Source of the DNA: an uncultured Ezakiella sp.
GTDB taxonomy: Bacteria; Bacillota; Clostridia; Tissierellales; Peptoniphilaceae
Assembly (NCBI GenBank): GCA_947293975.1
Contig: CAMYPV010000017.1
Location: forward strand, 1-20,458
DNA: 20,458 nucleotides
Reading direction: 5' to 3'
The stretch's first letter is position 1. Each line of letters opens with the position of its first letter. This document shows positions 6,802-15,276 of this stretch, piece after piece. The translations under genes and the position numbers were made by a program. The notes under the pieces are model-generated. The model searched no databases. It was not told the origin of the DNA and saw nothing but the letters and a program-made list of their open reading frames with translations.

Positions 6802-8550
6802 ATGGAAAATGTTATTGAAATAAAAAATGCAAGTTTTAGTTACAAGTCAAATGTCTCGGGCGAATTCTTAAAGGCAATTGACGATGTGAGTCTTGCCATA
6901 AAAAAAGGCGAGTTTGTCTGTATTTTGGGTTCAAACGGTTCGGGCAAATCGACTCTTGCAAAGCTTATTAATGCGCAGATTTTTCCTGAAGAGGGCGATG
7001 TAATTGTTGAGGATATGAACACAAAGAACGAGGATAAAATTTGGGACATCAGAGCAAAATGCGGCATGGTGTTTCAAAATCCAGACAACCAAATCGTAAC
7101 GACAATCGTTGAGGAGGACGTTGCATTCGGCCCAGAAAACTTGGGACTGCCGTCAGATGAAATTAGACGCAGAGTCGACAAGAGTCTTGAGATTGTAAAT
7201 ATGACTGCGTTTAAGACGCACAGCCCAACGCTTTTGTCGGGCGGACAGAAACAACGCGTTGCGATTGCGGGCATTCTTGCGATACTTCCAGACATCATCA
7301 TCTTTGACGAGCCGACGGCGATGCTTGACCCGGGTGGACGAAAAGACGTTTTGGATACGATTATAAAGTTAAATTGCGATGAAAATAAAACAATACTTTT
7401 GATTACGCACTTTATGGAAGAAGCAATTCACGCAGACAGAATTTTTGTATTTGACGATGGAAAGATTGCAGAGATTGGAACGCCGCACGAGATATTTAAA
7501 AATCCAGAGCTTATCAGAAAATACGGACTTGACGCGCCATTTGCTCCGGAGATGGAGTGGCTTTTGGGCGACAAAAAAATCGGCTGCGACAGCTTAGAAT
7601 TAAAAGCATATACAGATTGTATGATTAAAAAGTTGGGCGAAATCGGTTTAAAAAAATCCGAAGTAAAACCAGTTCATGATAAAGACGAGATAATTGCAGT
7701 TGACGATAGCGACATGATTGTCGTGAAAAATCTTTCGCATATATATAGTCCAGGCACTCCGTTTGAACATGTTGCGCTTAAAGACATAAATCTATCGATC
7801 AAGCGTGGAGATTTTGTGGGCGTAATTGGACACACCGGTAGCGGCAAATCTACATTTATACAGCATCTAAATGCGCTCATGTTTCCTACTGAGGGCGAGA
7901 TTTTTATTGACGGCAAAAAAATCACAAAAGACATGGACTTGATTAGCCTTCGCCAAAAAGTTGGAATGGTATTTCAATATCCTGAGCATCAGCTGTTTGA
8001 AGAAACTTGCTATAAGGACATCGCCTTTGGGCCAAAGAATTTGGGGCTAACAGATGATGAAATTGACAAGAGAATCAGAGAGTCGGTAGAAGCGGTTGGA
8101 CTTGATTTTGAATGGATCAAAGACAGAAGCCCATTTGATTTATCGGGCGGACAAAAAAGACGCGTTGCAATTGCAGGCGTGCTTGCGATGAAGCCAGAGG
8201 TCTTGATTCTTGACGAGCCAACAGCAGGCCTTGACCCGATGGGACGCGATGAGATTATTGACGAGATAAAGACGATTGCCGAGAAGCAAAATCTCACAGT
8301 AATTTATGTAACGCACTCGATGGATGATATTGCGGCGATTGCTGATAAGATTTTGGTGCTTGATCATGGACATCTCAAATATTATAGTGAGCCGCTCAAA
8401 GTTTTTGAAAACGAGGACGAGCTTGTAAAAATTGGTCTTGATTTGCCAAATGCAGTCAGTTTTAGAAATCAAATTGCAAATAGCGGCTATCAAATGCCAC
8501 AGGTTCTCACTGCCGAAGAGGCAGCAGATTATTTGAAGGGGGTATTGTAA
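6802..8550 (+). CDS. ecfA: ECF transporter ATPase, EcfA1-EcfA2 fusion
   Basis: A single 582-residue protein carries two complete ABC ATPase domains of the energy-coupling-factor type, normally two separate proteins of about 280 residues. Domain 1 has Walker A GSNGSGKST (43-51), Q-loop FQNPDNQ (91-97), signature LSGGQ (145-149), Walker B IIIFDE (165-170) and His203, the EcfA1 pattern. Domain 2 has GHTGSGKST (343-351), FQYPEHQLFEET (391-402), LSGGQ (447-451), LILDE (468-472) and a switch His in VTHSMDD, the EcfA2 pattern. Residues about 255-303 form the linker. All catalytic residues are intact in both halves. It powers uptake by EcfT plus exchangeable S components for vitamins or metals. A strong AAGGAGG lies 15 bases before the ATG, a rather long spacing, but the N-terminus fits the family. 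The reading frame is open throughout, so this is a real fusion unless a stop/start was lost by sequencing error. Confidence 0.93.
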   Translation: MENVIEIKNASFSYKSNVSGEFLKAIDDVSLAIKKGEFVCILGSNGSGKSTLAKLINAQIFPEEGDVIVEDMNTKNEDKIWDIRAKCGMVFQNPDNQIVTTIVEEDVAFGPENLGLPSDEIRRRVDKSLEIVNMTAFKTHSPTLLSGGQKQRVAIAGILAILPDIIIFDEPTAMLDPGGRKDVLDTIIKLNCDENKTILLITHFMEEAIHADRIFVFDDGKIAEIGTPHEIFKNPELIRKYGLDAPFAPEMEWLLGDKKIGCDSLELKAYTDCMIKKLGEIGLKKSEVKPVHDKDEIIAVDDSDMIVVKNLSHIYSPGTPFEHVALKDINLSIKRGDFVGVIGHTGSGKSTFIQHLNALMFPTEGEIFIDGKKITKDMDLISLRQKVGMVFQYPEHQLFEETCYKDIAFGPKNLGLTDDEIDKRIRESVEAVGLDFEWIKDRSPFDLSGGQKRRVAIAGVLAMKPEVLILDEPTAGLDPMGRDEIIDEIKTIAEKQNLTVIYVTHSMDDIAAIADKILVLDHGHLKYYSEPLKVFENEDELVKIGLDLPNAVSFRNQIANSGYQMPQVLTAEEAADYLKGVL

Positions 8551-9353
8551 TGAAAGACTTAACAATTGGTCAATACTTCCCGGGCGATAGCTTTGTGCAT
8601 AATCTGGACCCAAGAGTAAAAATAATAGTTTCATTTATGTATATAATGGTGCTGTTTTTTGTAAAGACATTCAGCGCTTATGCGATGGCACTTATTTATT
8701 TAATCACAGTTACAAGAATTGCAAAAATTCCATTCAAGATGTTACTTCGTGGCGTTAGGTCGCTATTTTTCATAATATTTTTGACGGTGGGATTAAATGT
8801 ATTTATGCTTGAAGGCGAAACGCTCTTTACAATCTTTGGGCTAACCGCCACAAAAGAGGGCTTGAGATATGCGCTGTTTATGGCACTAAGACTCGTGTTG
8901 ATGGTTATGGGTTCGTCGATAATGACGCTAACAACATCTCCAATCAGACTTACAGATGGTCTTGAAAAAATGATGAAGCCACTTGAAAAGATAAAAGTGC
9001 CGGCACACGAAATTTCGATGATGATGACAATTGCGCTTAGATTTATTCCGACGCTGACCGAGGAGACGCAAAAAATCATCAAGGCGCAAAAAGCTCGTGG
9101 CGCAAATTTTGAAACGGGCAATGTATTAAAGCGTGCAAAAGCGCTTGTGCCGATTTTAATTCCGCTATTTATATCGTCGTTTAGACGCGCGGATGAACTC
9201 GCAAACGCAATGGAAGCAAGATTATATCGTGGCGGCGAAGGGAGAACCAAATTAAAAGAACTTCGCTACACAAAAAATGACGCAATTGCATATATCGTGA
9301 TGATTGCATATTTTGCGGCGATGATCGGCTTAAACTATACGGGGTTAATATAA
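8550..9353 (+). CDS. ecfT: ECF transporter transmembrane component EcfT
   Basis: This 267-residue membrane protein is the scaffold that joins the two ECF ATPases to substrate-binding S components. Hydrophobic segments fall at about 24-52, 68-86, 105-127 and 245-262. The two coupling helices carry the diagnostic X-Arg-X motifs: AQKARGANF (179-187, with ARG at 182-184) and AMEARLYRG (220-228, with ARL at 223-225), which dock into the ATPases. The N-terminal GQYFPGDSFVHNLDPRVKI segment is typical. Its ATG overlaps the EcfA stop (TAATG), as expected for stoichiometric, coupled translation. No S component is encoded nearby, which fits a group II (shared-module) ECF system whose S proteins are scattered in the genome. 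Confidence 0.95.
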   Translation: MKDLTIGQYFPGDSFVHNLDPRVKIIVSFMYIMVLFFVKTFSAYAMALIYLITVTRIAKIPFKMLLRGVRSLFFIIFLTVGLNVFMLEGETLFTIFGLTATKEGLRYALFMALRLVLMVMGSSIMTLTTSPIRLTDGLEKMMKPLEKIKVPAHEISMMMTIALRFIPTLTEETQKIIKAQKARGANFETGNVLKRAKALVPILIPLFISSFRRADELANAMEARLYRGGEGRTKLKELRYTKNDAIAYIVMIAYFAAMIGLNYTGLI

Positions 9354-10099
9354 TGCGCGTTGCACTTTTGATTGATTACGACGGGACCGATTACAACGGT
9401 TGGCAAAAGCAGGAAAACGGCATAGGCATTCAAGAGATAATTGAAAACGCCATACAAGAGGTGACGGGCGAAAGCGTGAACCTGCGTGCAGCGGGGCGCA
9501 CAGACGCCGGCGTGCATGCGCGCGGACAAGTCGCAGACTTCGAGACCTCAAGCACAATCCCAGCCGATCGATTTATGTATCCATTAAATAATATATTACC
9601 AGACGACATTCGCATCATCGCATCCGCAAAAGTCGACGACGATTTTTCGGCGAGATTTAATGCACTTGAAAAGCATTATCAGTACAAAATATATTTGGGC
9701 GAAGTGCTACCAGCGACTGTTGGCAGATACGCTGCACTCTACGACAGACCAATCAACCTCGAGCTGATGCGTGCAGCTGCCGAAGTTATGGAAGGCGAGC
9801 ATGACTTCAAGGCCTTCGAAGGCCCTTATGCGCAGATGGCAACGTCGATTAGACGCGTAAACGAAGTCAGCCTAAATATCGACGGCGACTTTCTCGTGAT
9901 AGATATTTATGGCGAAGCATTTCTAAAAAATATGATTAGAATAATGGTCGGCACGCTATTAAAGATAAACGAAAAACGCCTCAGCATACAAGGCCTGATG
10001 GATCTGTTTCAAAAACCAGATCGACAAAAAGCAGGCATCACCATGCCAGCAAAAGGCCTCACGATGGTGGAAATATTTTATGAACAAGAAATTTTTTAA
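9353..10099 (+). CDS. truA: tRNA pseudouridine(38-40) synthase TruA
   Basis: TruA converts uridines 38-40 of the tRNA anticodon arm to pseudouridine. The 248-residue length is standard. The catalytic Asp51 lies in AAGRTDAGVHARGQ (46-59), the N-terminus has YDGTDYNGWQKQ (9-20), and the C-terminus has the RIMVGTLLKI and AKGLTMVEIFY blocks typical of the family. It overlaps the ecfT stop by one base (TAATG) and is the last gene of the run, with a terminator beginning one base after its stop. The ecfA-ecfT-truA order is common in Firmicutes. Confidence 0.96.
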   Translation: MRVALLIDYDGTDYNGWQKQENGIGIQEIIENAIQEVTGESVNLRAAGRTDAGVHARGQVADFETSSTIPADRFMYPLNNILPDDIRIIASAKVDDDFSARFNALEKHYQYKIYLGEVLPATVGRYAALYDRPINLELMRAAAEVMEGEHDFKAFEGPYAQMATSIRRVNEVSLNIDGDFLVIDIYGEAFLKNMIRIMVGTLLKINEKRLSIQGLMDLFQKPDRQKAGITMPAKGLTMVEIFYEQEIF

Positions 10100-10122
10100 A
10101 GTCACCTTTAGGTGGCTTTTTT
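10100..10122 (+). terminator. Intrinsic terminator after truA
   Basis: AGTCACC pairs with GGTGGCT (one G-T pair) around a TTTA loop, followed by a T run from 10117 to 10122. It starts directly after the truA stop and closes the + strand unit. Confidence 0.85.
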
Positions 10123-10192
10123 GTTGCAAACGTTTGTACACTTGGGCGTTGTATGCTACGACGGTTTTGCTCACATACATATTTAATTGCAC

Positions 10193-10217
10193 AAAAAAAT
10201 GGCGGGGATGCCGCCAT
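10193..10217 (-). terminator. Intrinsic terminator after sufU (- strand)
   Basis: On the - strand ATGGCGG pairs with CCGCCAT around a five-base loop (10199-10217) and is followed by seven T (10199-10193). The first base of the stem is also the last base of the sufU stop codon. With the truA terminator it insulates the two convergent units; the roughly 70 bases between them show nothing else convincing. Confidence 0.85.
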
Positions 10218-10645
10218 TATTTATCCATCAAGAGATTTTGTAATGTGTGCCACGATAGGGTTGCACATTTTACTCTTGCTGGCATATTTTTGATGTTTTC
10301 AAGCACTCGCGCGTCTTTTAATGAACGCATTTGTTCGGGCGTTAATTTTTCGCCGCGAATCATGTCGAGATAGCTTTGTATAATTGTCTTCGCTTCTTCG
10401 ATGGTCTTGCCCTTTACGGTATCAATCATAAATGACGTTGATGCGCGTGATATTGCGCAGCCTTCACCGTAATAGCCGGCGTCTTTGATGATGTCGCCGT
10501 CAAACTTTACCATTATTGTTATTTCGTCTCCGCATGATGGGTTGTGGCCAAGCTCTTCGATGTCGGGGTTTTCGATTGTCTTTTGATTTTTCTTTGAAGT
10601 TGATGCTTCTAATATTAAATCTGTGTATATTCTATCTAGTTCCAA
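10217..10645 (-). CDS. sufU: SufU, sulfur-relay (zinc-dependent sulfurtransferase) protein
   Basis: SufU accepts sulfur from the SufS cysteine desulfurase and passes it on to the SufBCD scaffold in Firmicutes. The zinc/sulfur ligands are present: Cys38 and Asp40 in NPSCGD, Cys63 in EGCAISRAS, and Cys127 in RVKCATLSWHTL. The insertion between the second and third cysteines (about 98-122) distinguishes SufU from IscU. The start is TTG at 10645, placed by the GGGAGG site nine bases upstream and by homology of the N-terminus (LDRIYTDLILE). The gene overlaps the end of sufS by 14 bases. It is last in the operon, followed at once by the terminator. Confidence 0.95.
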   Translation of the reverse strand: MELDRIYTDLILEASTSKKNQKTIENPDIEELGHNPSCGDEITIMVKFDGDIIKDAGYYGEGCAISRASTSFMIDTVKGKTIEEAKTIIQSYLDMIRGEKLTPEQMRSLKDARVLENIKNMPARVKCATLSWHTLQNLLMDK

Positions 10646-11843
10646 GTTTTAAAACCTCCCTTACATATTGCACACCTTCGATTAGTGCGTCGACGTCTTT
10701 TTTGTCGTTGTAGATGTAGAATGACGCACGCGCGGAGAATGGTTTTTTGAGATATCTGTGTAGTGGCTGTGCGCAGTGATGGCCCGATCTTATCATTACA
10801 TTTTTGGAGTCCAAAATCGTTGCGATGTCGTGCGGGTGAGCGCCTTCGATATTAAATGACAGCACGCCTGACTTTTTCTTTGGCGTTGTGTATAGGATGA
10901 TATCGTCCATTTTTTTGAATTCATTATACGCGTAGTCGATCAATTCTTTTTCGTGATTATACACATTTTCCATTCCGATTTGTTCGAGATATTTGATCGC
11001 TGCGGCAAATCCAACAGCTCCGCCCACGTTTTGCGTGCCGGCTTCGTATCTAAATGGCGAGTCCAAAAAGCTTGCGCTGTCTTCAAATACATATTCAATC
11101 ATATCGCCGCCAAACAAGAACGGGTGCAATTTGTTTATGATTTCCTCTTTGCCGTACATAATGCCGATGCCCATTGGTGCGAGCATTTTGTGGCCACTTG
11201 CAACAAAAAAGTCGCAGTCCATTTCTTTTACATCGACTTTCATGTGTGGCATACTTTGTGCGCCGTCAACAACGATGTATGCACTTGACTTTGCGCGAAT
11301 CTCTTTGATGAGCGCCTTTGCGTCGGTGATTGAGCCGGTTACATTTGACGCCTGATTAAATGCAACAACACGAGTTTTGCCACTTATTTTTGACAAAAAC
11401 TCGTCGACATTTAATGTCATATCGTCGTTTAGATAAGCGTAAACGAGCTTTGCACCAGTGTTTTGTGCAACTTGTTGCCAAGTGATTAGATTTGCGTGAT
11501 GCTCAGCAATTGTGATCAAAATTTCGTCTCCAGCTTTTACTTCGCTATATTCCAAACAGTGCGAGATGAGATTTAAGCTCTCGGTTGTGGATTTTGTAAA
11601 CACGAGTTCATTTGGCTTTGCATTTATAAAATCGGCAATTACTTTGCGAGAGTTTTCAATCGCTTCAGTCGCAGCGTTTCCAAGCCTGTGTGCCGAACGA
11701 TGAGGATTTGCGTTTTCGTGCAAATAATAATCTCTAACTGCATCTAAAACAACGAGCGGCTTTTGAGTTGTAGCCGCCGAGTCAAGATAGTGTATGCCTT
11801 CCAAAATAGGGAAGTCCTTTTTGATTTTATCAATATCAAACAT
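10632..11843 (-). CDS. sufS: SufS, PLP-dependent cysteine desulfurase
   Basis: SufS takes sulfur from L-cysteine, leaving alanine, and forms a persulfide on its active cysteine for transfer to SufU. The 403 residues are standard for group II desulfurases. The PLP-binding Lys219 is in ASGHKMLAP, with the stacking His in AEHHANLI (113-120) and the cofactor Asp193 in VVDGAQS. The persulfide Cys357 is in RSGHHCAQP, the short-loop type that depends on a partner such as SufU. Its ATG overlaps the sufD stop by one base (TAATG), and its 3' end runs 14 bases into sufU. Confidence 0.97.
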   Translation of the reverse strand: MFDIDKIKKDFPILEGIHYLDSAATTQKPLVVLDAVRDYYLHENANPHRSAHRLGNAATEAIENSRKVIADFINAKPNELVFTKSTTESLNLISHCLEYSEVKAGDEILITIAEHHANLITWQQVAQNTGAKLVYAYLNDDMTLNVDEFLSKISGKTRVVAFNQASNVTGSITDAKALIKEIRAKSSAYIVVDGAQSMPHMKVDVKEMDCDFFVASGHKMLAPMGIGIMYGKEEIINKLHPFLFGGDMIEYVFEDSASFLDSPFRYEAGTQNVGGAVGFAAAIKYLEQIGMENVYNHEKELIDYAYNEFKKMDDIILYTTPKKKSGVLSFNIEGAHPHDIATILDSKNVMIRSGHHCAQPLHRYLKKPFSARASFYIYNDKKDVDALIEGVQYVREVLKLGTR

Positions 11844-12766
11844 TATGCTCGTCCTTTTATAATTTCTTCAAGTCTTTCAATTGTGCTTTCTTTGGTCTTT
11901 TGGTCCATCATATCGATTGCGCCCGCAAATTGACCTTCAACGCACATAAGCTCTGCGATTTTTTCGTCGATGCCGCGTGATTTGATATAGTCAATAACAC
12001 GTGTGTCAGGAAGCTTTAGCGTTGCGCCGTGTGCCGCTTCGATTGAGTCTTCGCCAACCAATAATATCGGCACAGTTACATTGTGAAAATCTTCGCCAAT
12101 TGCAACGACAACTTCGTTTTCTTCGCCCTTTGAACCGTAAGCTCCTCTTGGGAAGTCGATTGCGTATTTATACAATTTTTTGCTACCATTATCAAGCACG
12201 CCATTCATATTTAACAAGCTCTCAGTCTCTTTTGAATCGTGGATAACCTCGAGATTGATGTCGTAGTTTGAGCCGTCGCCAGCGTAATAAGCGCCTTCCA
12301 TGTGCATCTTTGAATTTGGTTTTTTAAGATGCGAATGGATATTATAATAGACATTTCTGCCGTTTAAAAATATCAGCCCAAGTTCAAGCTCAGCGTTTTC
12401 TTCGATTATAAATTCAACATCTGAAACCAAGTCGCCGTTCTCCAAGTCGTATAGGAAAAATAGTTTTGCCTTTGCATCAGTCTTTAGCTCGACAATTAAC
12501 TTGTGTGCTTGCTTGTCGTGATTTTTAAAGATGATACCGTTTTCAACTCTGCCACCTTCTTCAACAATGAAGTGGTCGGACTCGAGCGTCCAGCCATCGC
12601 CGGCATTTGTTTCACGAGTTGGAATGGTTTCGTTTTTTATATAAACAGGCTTTAAATCCGAATCTTCGATTAGCTTAAAGCCATTTAAAATATTTTCATC
12701 AGTAATTTCGGTGTAATTAACCTTTAGATGTTTAAAAGTTGGAAATGTTATTTTATTTACTTTCAT
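11843..12766 (-). CDS. sufD: SufD, Fe-S cluster assembly scaffold subunit
   Basis: This is the SufB paralogue of the SufBC2D scaffold. The C-terminal beta-helix region and the tail (VIDYIKSRGIDEKIAELM) match the SufB/SufD family, and the conserved His of the cluster-assembly interface is kept in AAHGATL (His246). At 307 residues it is about 100 shorter than many SufD proteins, mainly through a reduced N-terminal helical part; compact SufD forms occur in anaerobic Firmicutes. It starts eight bases after sufB, with a TAGGTGAT ribosome binding site overlapping the sufB stop. Confidence 0.9.
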   Translation of the reverse strand: MKVNKITFPTFKHLKVNYTEITDENILNGFKLIEDSDLKPVYIKNETIPTRETNAGDGWTLESDHFIVEEGGRVENGIIFKNHDKQAHKLIVELKTDAKAKLFFLYDLENGDLVSDVEFIIEENAELELGLIFLNGRNVYYNIHSHLKKPNSKMHMEGAYYAGDGSNYDINLEVIHDSKETESLLNMNGVLDNGSKKLYKYAIDFPRGAYGSKGEENEVVVAIGEDFHNVTVPILLVGEDSIEAAHGATLKLPDTRVIDYIKSRGIDEKIAELMCVEGQFAGAIDMMDQKTKESTIERLEEIIKGRA

Positions 12767-12774
12767 TTTATCAC

Positions 12775-14181
12775 CTAACCTACAGTTCCTTCGAGTTCGA
12801 GATTTATCAGATTGTTCATCTCTACTGCGTATTCAAGAGGAAGCTCTTTTGAAATTGGCTCAGCAAAACCTCTTACGATCATGCTTTTTGCTTCAACTTC
12901 GCCAAGACCTCTACTCATCATATAATCGACAACCTCTTGATCAACCCTGCCGATTGCAGCTTCGTGACCCGCAACTGCGTCCGGACAATTGTTAATGATT
13001 ACAGGAATTGTGTCTGCTCTTGATTCGTTGTCAAGCATCAAGCTTTCGCAGCTTGCAGACGATTTGGAACCTCTTGCGTTTTTGTTAAATCTAACCATTG
13101 ATCTAAACACAGAAATTCCGCCTGATTTTGAAATTGATCTCGAGTCGATATTGCTCATTGTGTTTGGAGCGTTGTGAATGATTTGCACACCACTTTCGAT
13201 GATTTGCGTACTACCTGCAAAGTTTAATGTCAAGTTGTCGCTGATTGCACCCTCGCCATTTAAGACGCTTCCTGGGTATAGCATCGAAACTTTTGAGCCA
13301 AAGCTGCCGCCGACCCATTCAATATGTCCGTTCTTTTGCACAACCGCACGCTTTGTGTTTAGATTGTACATATTACGTGACCAGTTTTCGATACTTGTAA
13401 AGTTAAGATGTGCATCTTCTTCAACAAATAATTCAACGCTACCTGCGTGTATATTTAAAACATTGTATTTTGGAGCAGAGCAACCTTCGATAAATCTGCA
13501 GCTTGCGCCCTCATCTACAATAATCATTGTGTGCTCAAATTGTCCAGCGCCAGGAGCATTCAAACGATAATAAGTTTGAAGCGGCACTTCGACATGTACG
13601 CCCTTTGGCACATACACAAATGTACCGCCACTCCATACAGCGTAGTGAAGTGCAGCGTATTTGTGAAGCCTTGGCGGGATTGCCTTTTGGAAATACTTTT
13701 TGACAAGCTCCTCGTGTTCTTGAACAGCTGTGTCAAAGTCCAAAAATATTACGCCTTGATCGGTGAGTTCTTTTTGCACATTGTGATACACAACCTCTGA
13801 GTCAAATTGCGCACCAACACCACTTAAAAGGCTCTTCTTTTCAGCTTCTGGAATGCCAAGCTTGTCAAACATCGTTTTGATTTCGCCAGGCACTTGATCC
13901 CAATTGTCTTCCATGTCAGCATCAGGACTGATGTAAGTTGAAATATTGTCAAGATCAACTTCGCTTAGGTCCGGACCCCAAACTGGATTTTCCAGTTCGT
14001 AGAAAATATCAACAGCCTTTAGCCTCAAGTCAAGCATCCACTCTGGCTCATTTTTTTCGGCAGAAATTTGCCTTACAATTTCATGAGTAAGACCGTTGTC
14101 TAATTTTTTTCTAAAGCTGACATCAGATATGGTGTCGTAAACACCTCTTTCTATATCATCAACTTGTGTTCTTTTTTTCAT
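12775..14181 (-). CDS. sufB: SufB, Fe-S cluster assembly scaffold subunit
   Basis: SufB is the main scaffold on which the nascent cluster is built, in complex with SufC and SufD. The 468-residue length is typical. The N-terminal half has the family segment KYFQKAIPPRLHKYAALH, and the core has FVYVPKGVHVEVPLQTYY. The C-terminal domain has GSKSSASCESLML, with Cys378 corresponding to the cluster/sulfur-accepting cysteine, and AGHEAAIG (His406, Glu407). It starts one base after the sufC stop, using an AAGAGG site inside the sufC end, so expression is tightly coupled to sufC. Confidence 0.97.
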   Translation of the reverse strand: MKKRTQVDDIERGVYDTISDVSFRKKLDNGLTHEIVRQISAEKNEPEWMLDLRLKAVDIFYELENPVWGPDLSEVDLDNISTYISPDADMEDNWDQVPGEIKTMFDKLGIPEAEKKSLLSGVGAQFDSEVVYHNVQKELTDQGVIFLDFDTAVQEHEELVKKYFQKAIPPRLHKYAALHYAVWSGGTFVYVPKGVHVEVPLQTYYRLNAPGAGQFEHTMIIVDEGASCRFIEGCSAPKYNVLNIHAGSVELFVEEDAHLNFTSIENWSRNMYNLNTKRAVVQKNGHIEWVGGSFGSKVSMLYPGSVLNGEGAISDNLTLNFAGSTQIIESGVQIIHNAPNTMSNIDSRSISKSGGISVFRSMVRFNKNARGSKSSASCESLMLDNESRADTIPVIINNCPDAVAGHEAAIGRVDQEVVDYMMSRGLGEVEAKSMIVRGFAEPISKELPLEYAVEMNNLINLELEGTVG

Positions 14182-14182
14182 A

Positions 14183-14914
14183 TTAACCTCTTAAAAAACC
14201 AAAACCTTCAGCATCAATGCGTTGCATCAAGTCTTCTGAACCAGTCTTAACAAGCTTTCCGTCCATAATAATGTGAACGTAATCGCTGTAAACGTGGCGT
14301 AAAATTTCGTGATGGTGAGTAATTACAATCAAACTTGAATTGTCTCTTTCTCTAAACTTTTCAATACCACGACCAACGACGTCAATCGCGTCAACGTCAA
14401 GACCTGAGTCAGTCTCGTCAAGAATTGCAAGTTCAGGTTCGAGCATCAAAAGTTGCAAGATTTCTGATTTTTTCTTTTCACCACCAGAAAAACCTACATT
14501 AACATATCTTTCTTTGTATTTAGGATCCATGTGGAGTTCTTCCATAATTGCATCCATCTTGTCTCTTAATTCGAAAAAGCCGATTTCCTTGTCGCGCGCC
14601 TTCATGCTTGCTCTTATAAATGCTTCAAGCGTAACGCCAGGAATGTCGATTGGGTTTTGATAACTCATAAACATACCCATGCGTGCGCGCTTGTCAGCAG
14701 CGTCGTCAGTTACATCAACATCTTTAAAATAAATCTTACCATCTGTAATCTCATAACCGCCAGTATTCATAATAACATTTGCAAGTGTACTCTTACCGCT
14801 GCCGTTTGGCCCCATAACAACGTGTACCTCGCCTGGCTTAACGTCTAAATTAATTCCTTTAAGTATTTGTTTATCCTCAACGCATGCGCTGATATTTTCT
14901 AATTTTAAAAGCAT
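14183..14914 (-). CDS. sufC: SufC, ATPase of the SUF Fe-S assembly complex
   Basis: SufC is a soluble ABC-type ATPase that drives rearrangement of SufB-SufD during cluster formation; it is not a transporter. It has Walker A GPNGSGKST (35-43), the SufC-specific MSYQNPIDIPGV (83-94), signature FSGGEKKK (142-149) and Walker B LAILDETDSGLD (162-173), where TDSGLD replaces the PTxGLD of transporters. The 243 residues are standard. It is first in the operon, with an AAGGAGGG site four bases before the ATG and a leader of about 178 bases holding a terminator-like hairpin. Confidence 0.97.
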   Translation of the reverse strand: MLLKLENISACVEDKQILKGINLDVKPGEVHVVMGPNGSGKSTLANVIMNTGGYEITDGKIYFKDVDVTDDAADKRARMGMFMSYQNPIDIPGVTLEAFIRASMKARDKEIGFFELRDKMDAIMEELHMDPKYKERYVNVGFSGGEKKKSEILQLLMLEPELAILDETDSGLDVDAIDVVGRGIEKFRERDNSSLIVITHHHEILRHVYSDYVHIIMDGKLVKTGSEDLMQRIDAEGFGFLRG

Positions 14915-14984
14915 ATTCCCTCCTTAATATATTGTCTCGAGCTTTGCCCGTAATAAATTTAACTGTGCTTTATTAAGATAAAAC

Positions 14985-15070
14985 AAAAAAATCTACATAT
15001 CCAAAAACAAACTCTTGAATATGTAGATAAAATTGTACGGAAAAAACTCCGCAAAAAATATGTACAAACT
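14985..15070 (-). promoter_or_regulatory. Candidate transcription attenuator in the suf leader
   Basis: On the - strand a 12-base-pair stem (15028-15017 with 15002-14991, including one T-G pair) with a 14-base loop is followed by seven T: a textbook intrinsic terminator about 70 bases ahead of sufC and about 65 bases after the predicted start point. Just upstream, TTGTAC (15067-15062) can pair with GTACAA (15038-15033), enclosing a CGGA/TCCG pairing. TACATAT (15064-15058) is also a perfect complement of ATATGTA in the 3' arm of the terminator, so an antiterminator pairing is possible. No leader ORF and no T-box sequence is visible. The alternative is a short independent RNA of about 105 bases. 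Hairpin: seen. Regulation: inferred. Confidence 0.6.
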
Positions 15071-15098
15071 ATTGCTACGTTATTAAAACTATACCCAA

Positions 15099-15127
15099 AT
15101 TGTATCAAAAAATAACGGCGTTGTCAA
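15099..15127 (-). promoter_or_regulatory. Promoter of the suf operon
   Basis: On the - strand a perfect -35 TTGACA (15127-15122) is separated by 17 bases from -10 TACAAT (15104-15099). Transcription would begin near 15092. This is the strongest promoter match in the window and the only clear one ahead of sufC. Confidence 0.8.
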
Positions 15128-15142
15128 CTAGGAGTGCTAATT

Positions 15143-15276
15143 GAGAAAATTTGTTATTAAAATTGCGAAATTCTTGTAAAACGATTTTTTTAAATTACTC
15201 GACGTAGCAAACTACGCCTGCGTTTTTAAAAAAATCATTACTTCTTTCATCAATTTTTCTTAACAAATTTCTCGTA
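15143..15276. repeat. Imperfect palindromic element, copy 1
   Basis: The left end reads GAGAAAATTTGTTATTAAAA and the right end (15260-15274) is its near inverse, TAACAAATTTCTC. Inner arms ACGATTTTTTTAAA and TTTAAAAAAATCATT are also inverse, and the centre is GTAG-CAAA-CTAC (15204-15215). The whole could fold as one long cruciform or RNA hairpin. No protein is encoded. It resembles a small dispersed (MITE- or REP-like) intergenic element. This region and the next entry fill most of the gene-free stretch between sufC and the ABC ATPase gene. Confidence 0.65.

Noticed and set aside
8140..8634. Long open frame on the - strand over ecfA and ecfT
   Set aside because: It is antisense to strongly conserved coding sequence, has no ribosome binding site, and its translation resembles no family.
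10124..10138. Palindrome TTGCAAACGTTTGTA resembling a catabolite-responsive (cre) site
   Set aside because: It lies between two convergent terminators with no promoter nearby and has a mismatch at the conserved right end.
14915..15130. T-box or other known riboswitch in the suf leader
   Set aside because: No AGGGTGG-type T-box, no specifier-loop layout, and no recognisable known riboswitch core; kept only as an uncharacterised attenuator candidate.
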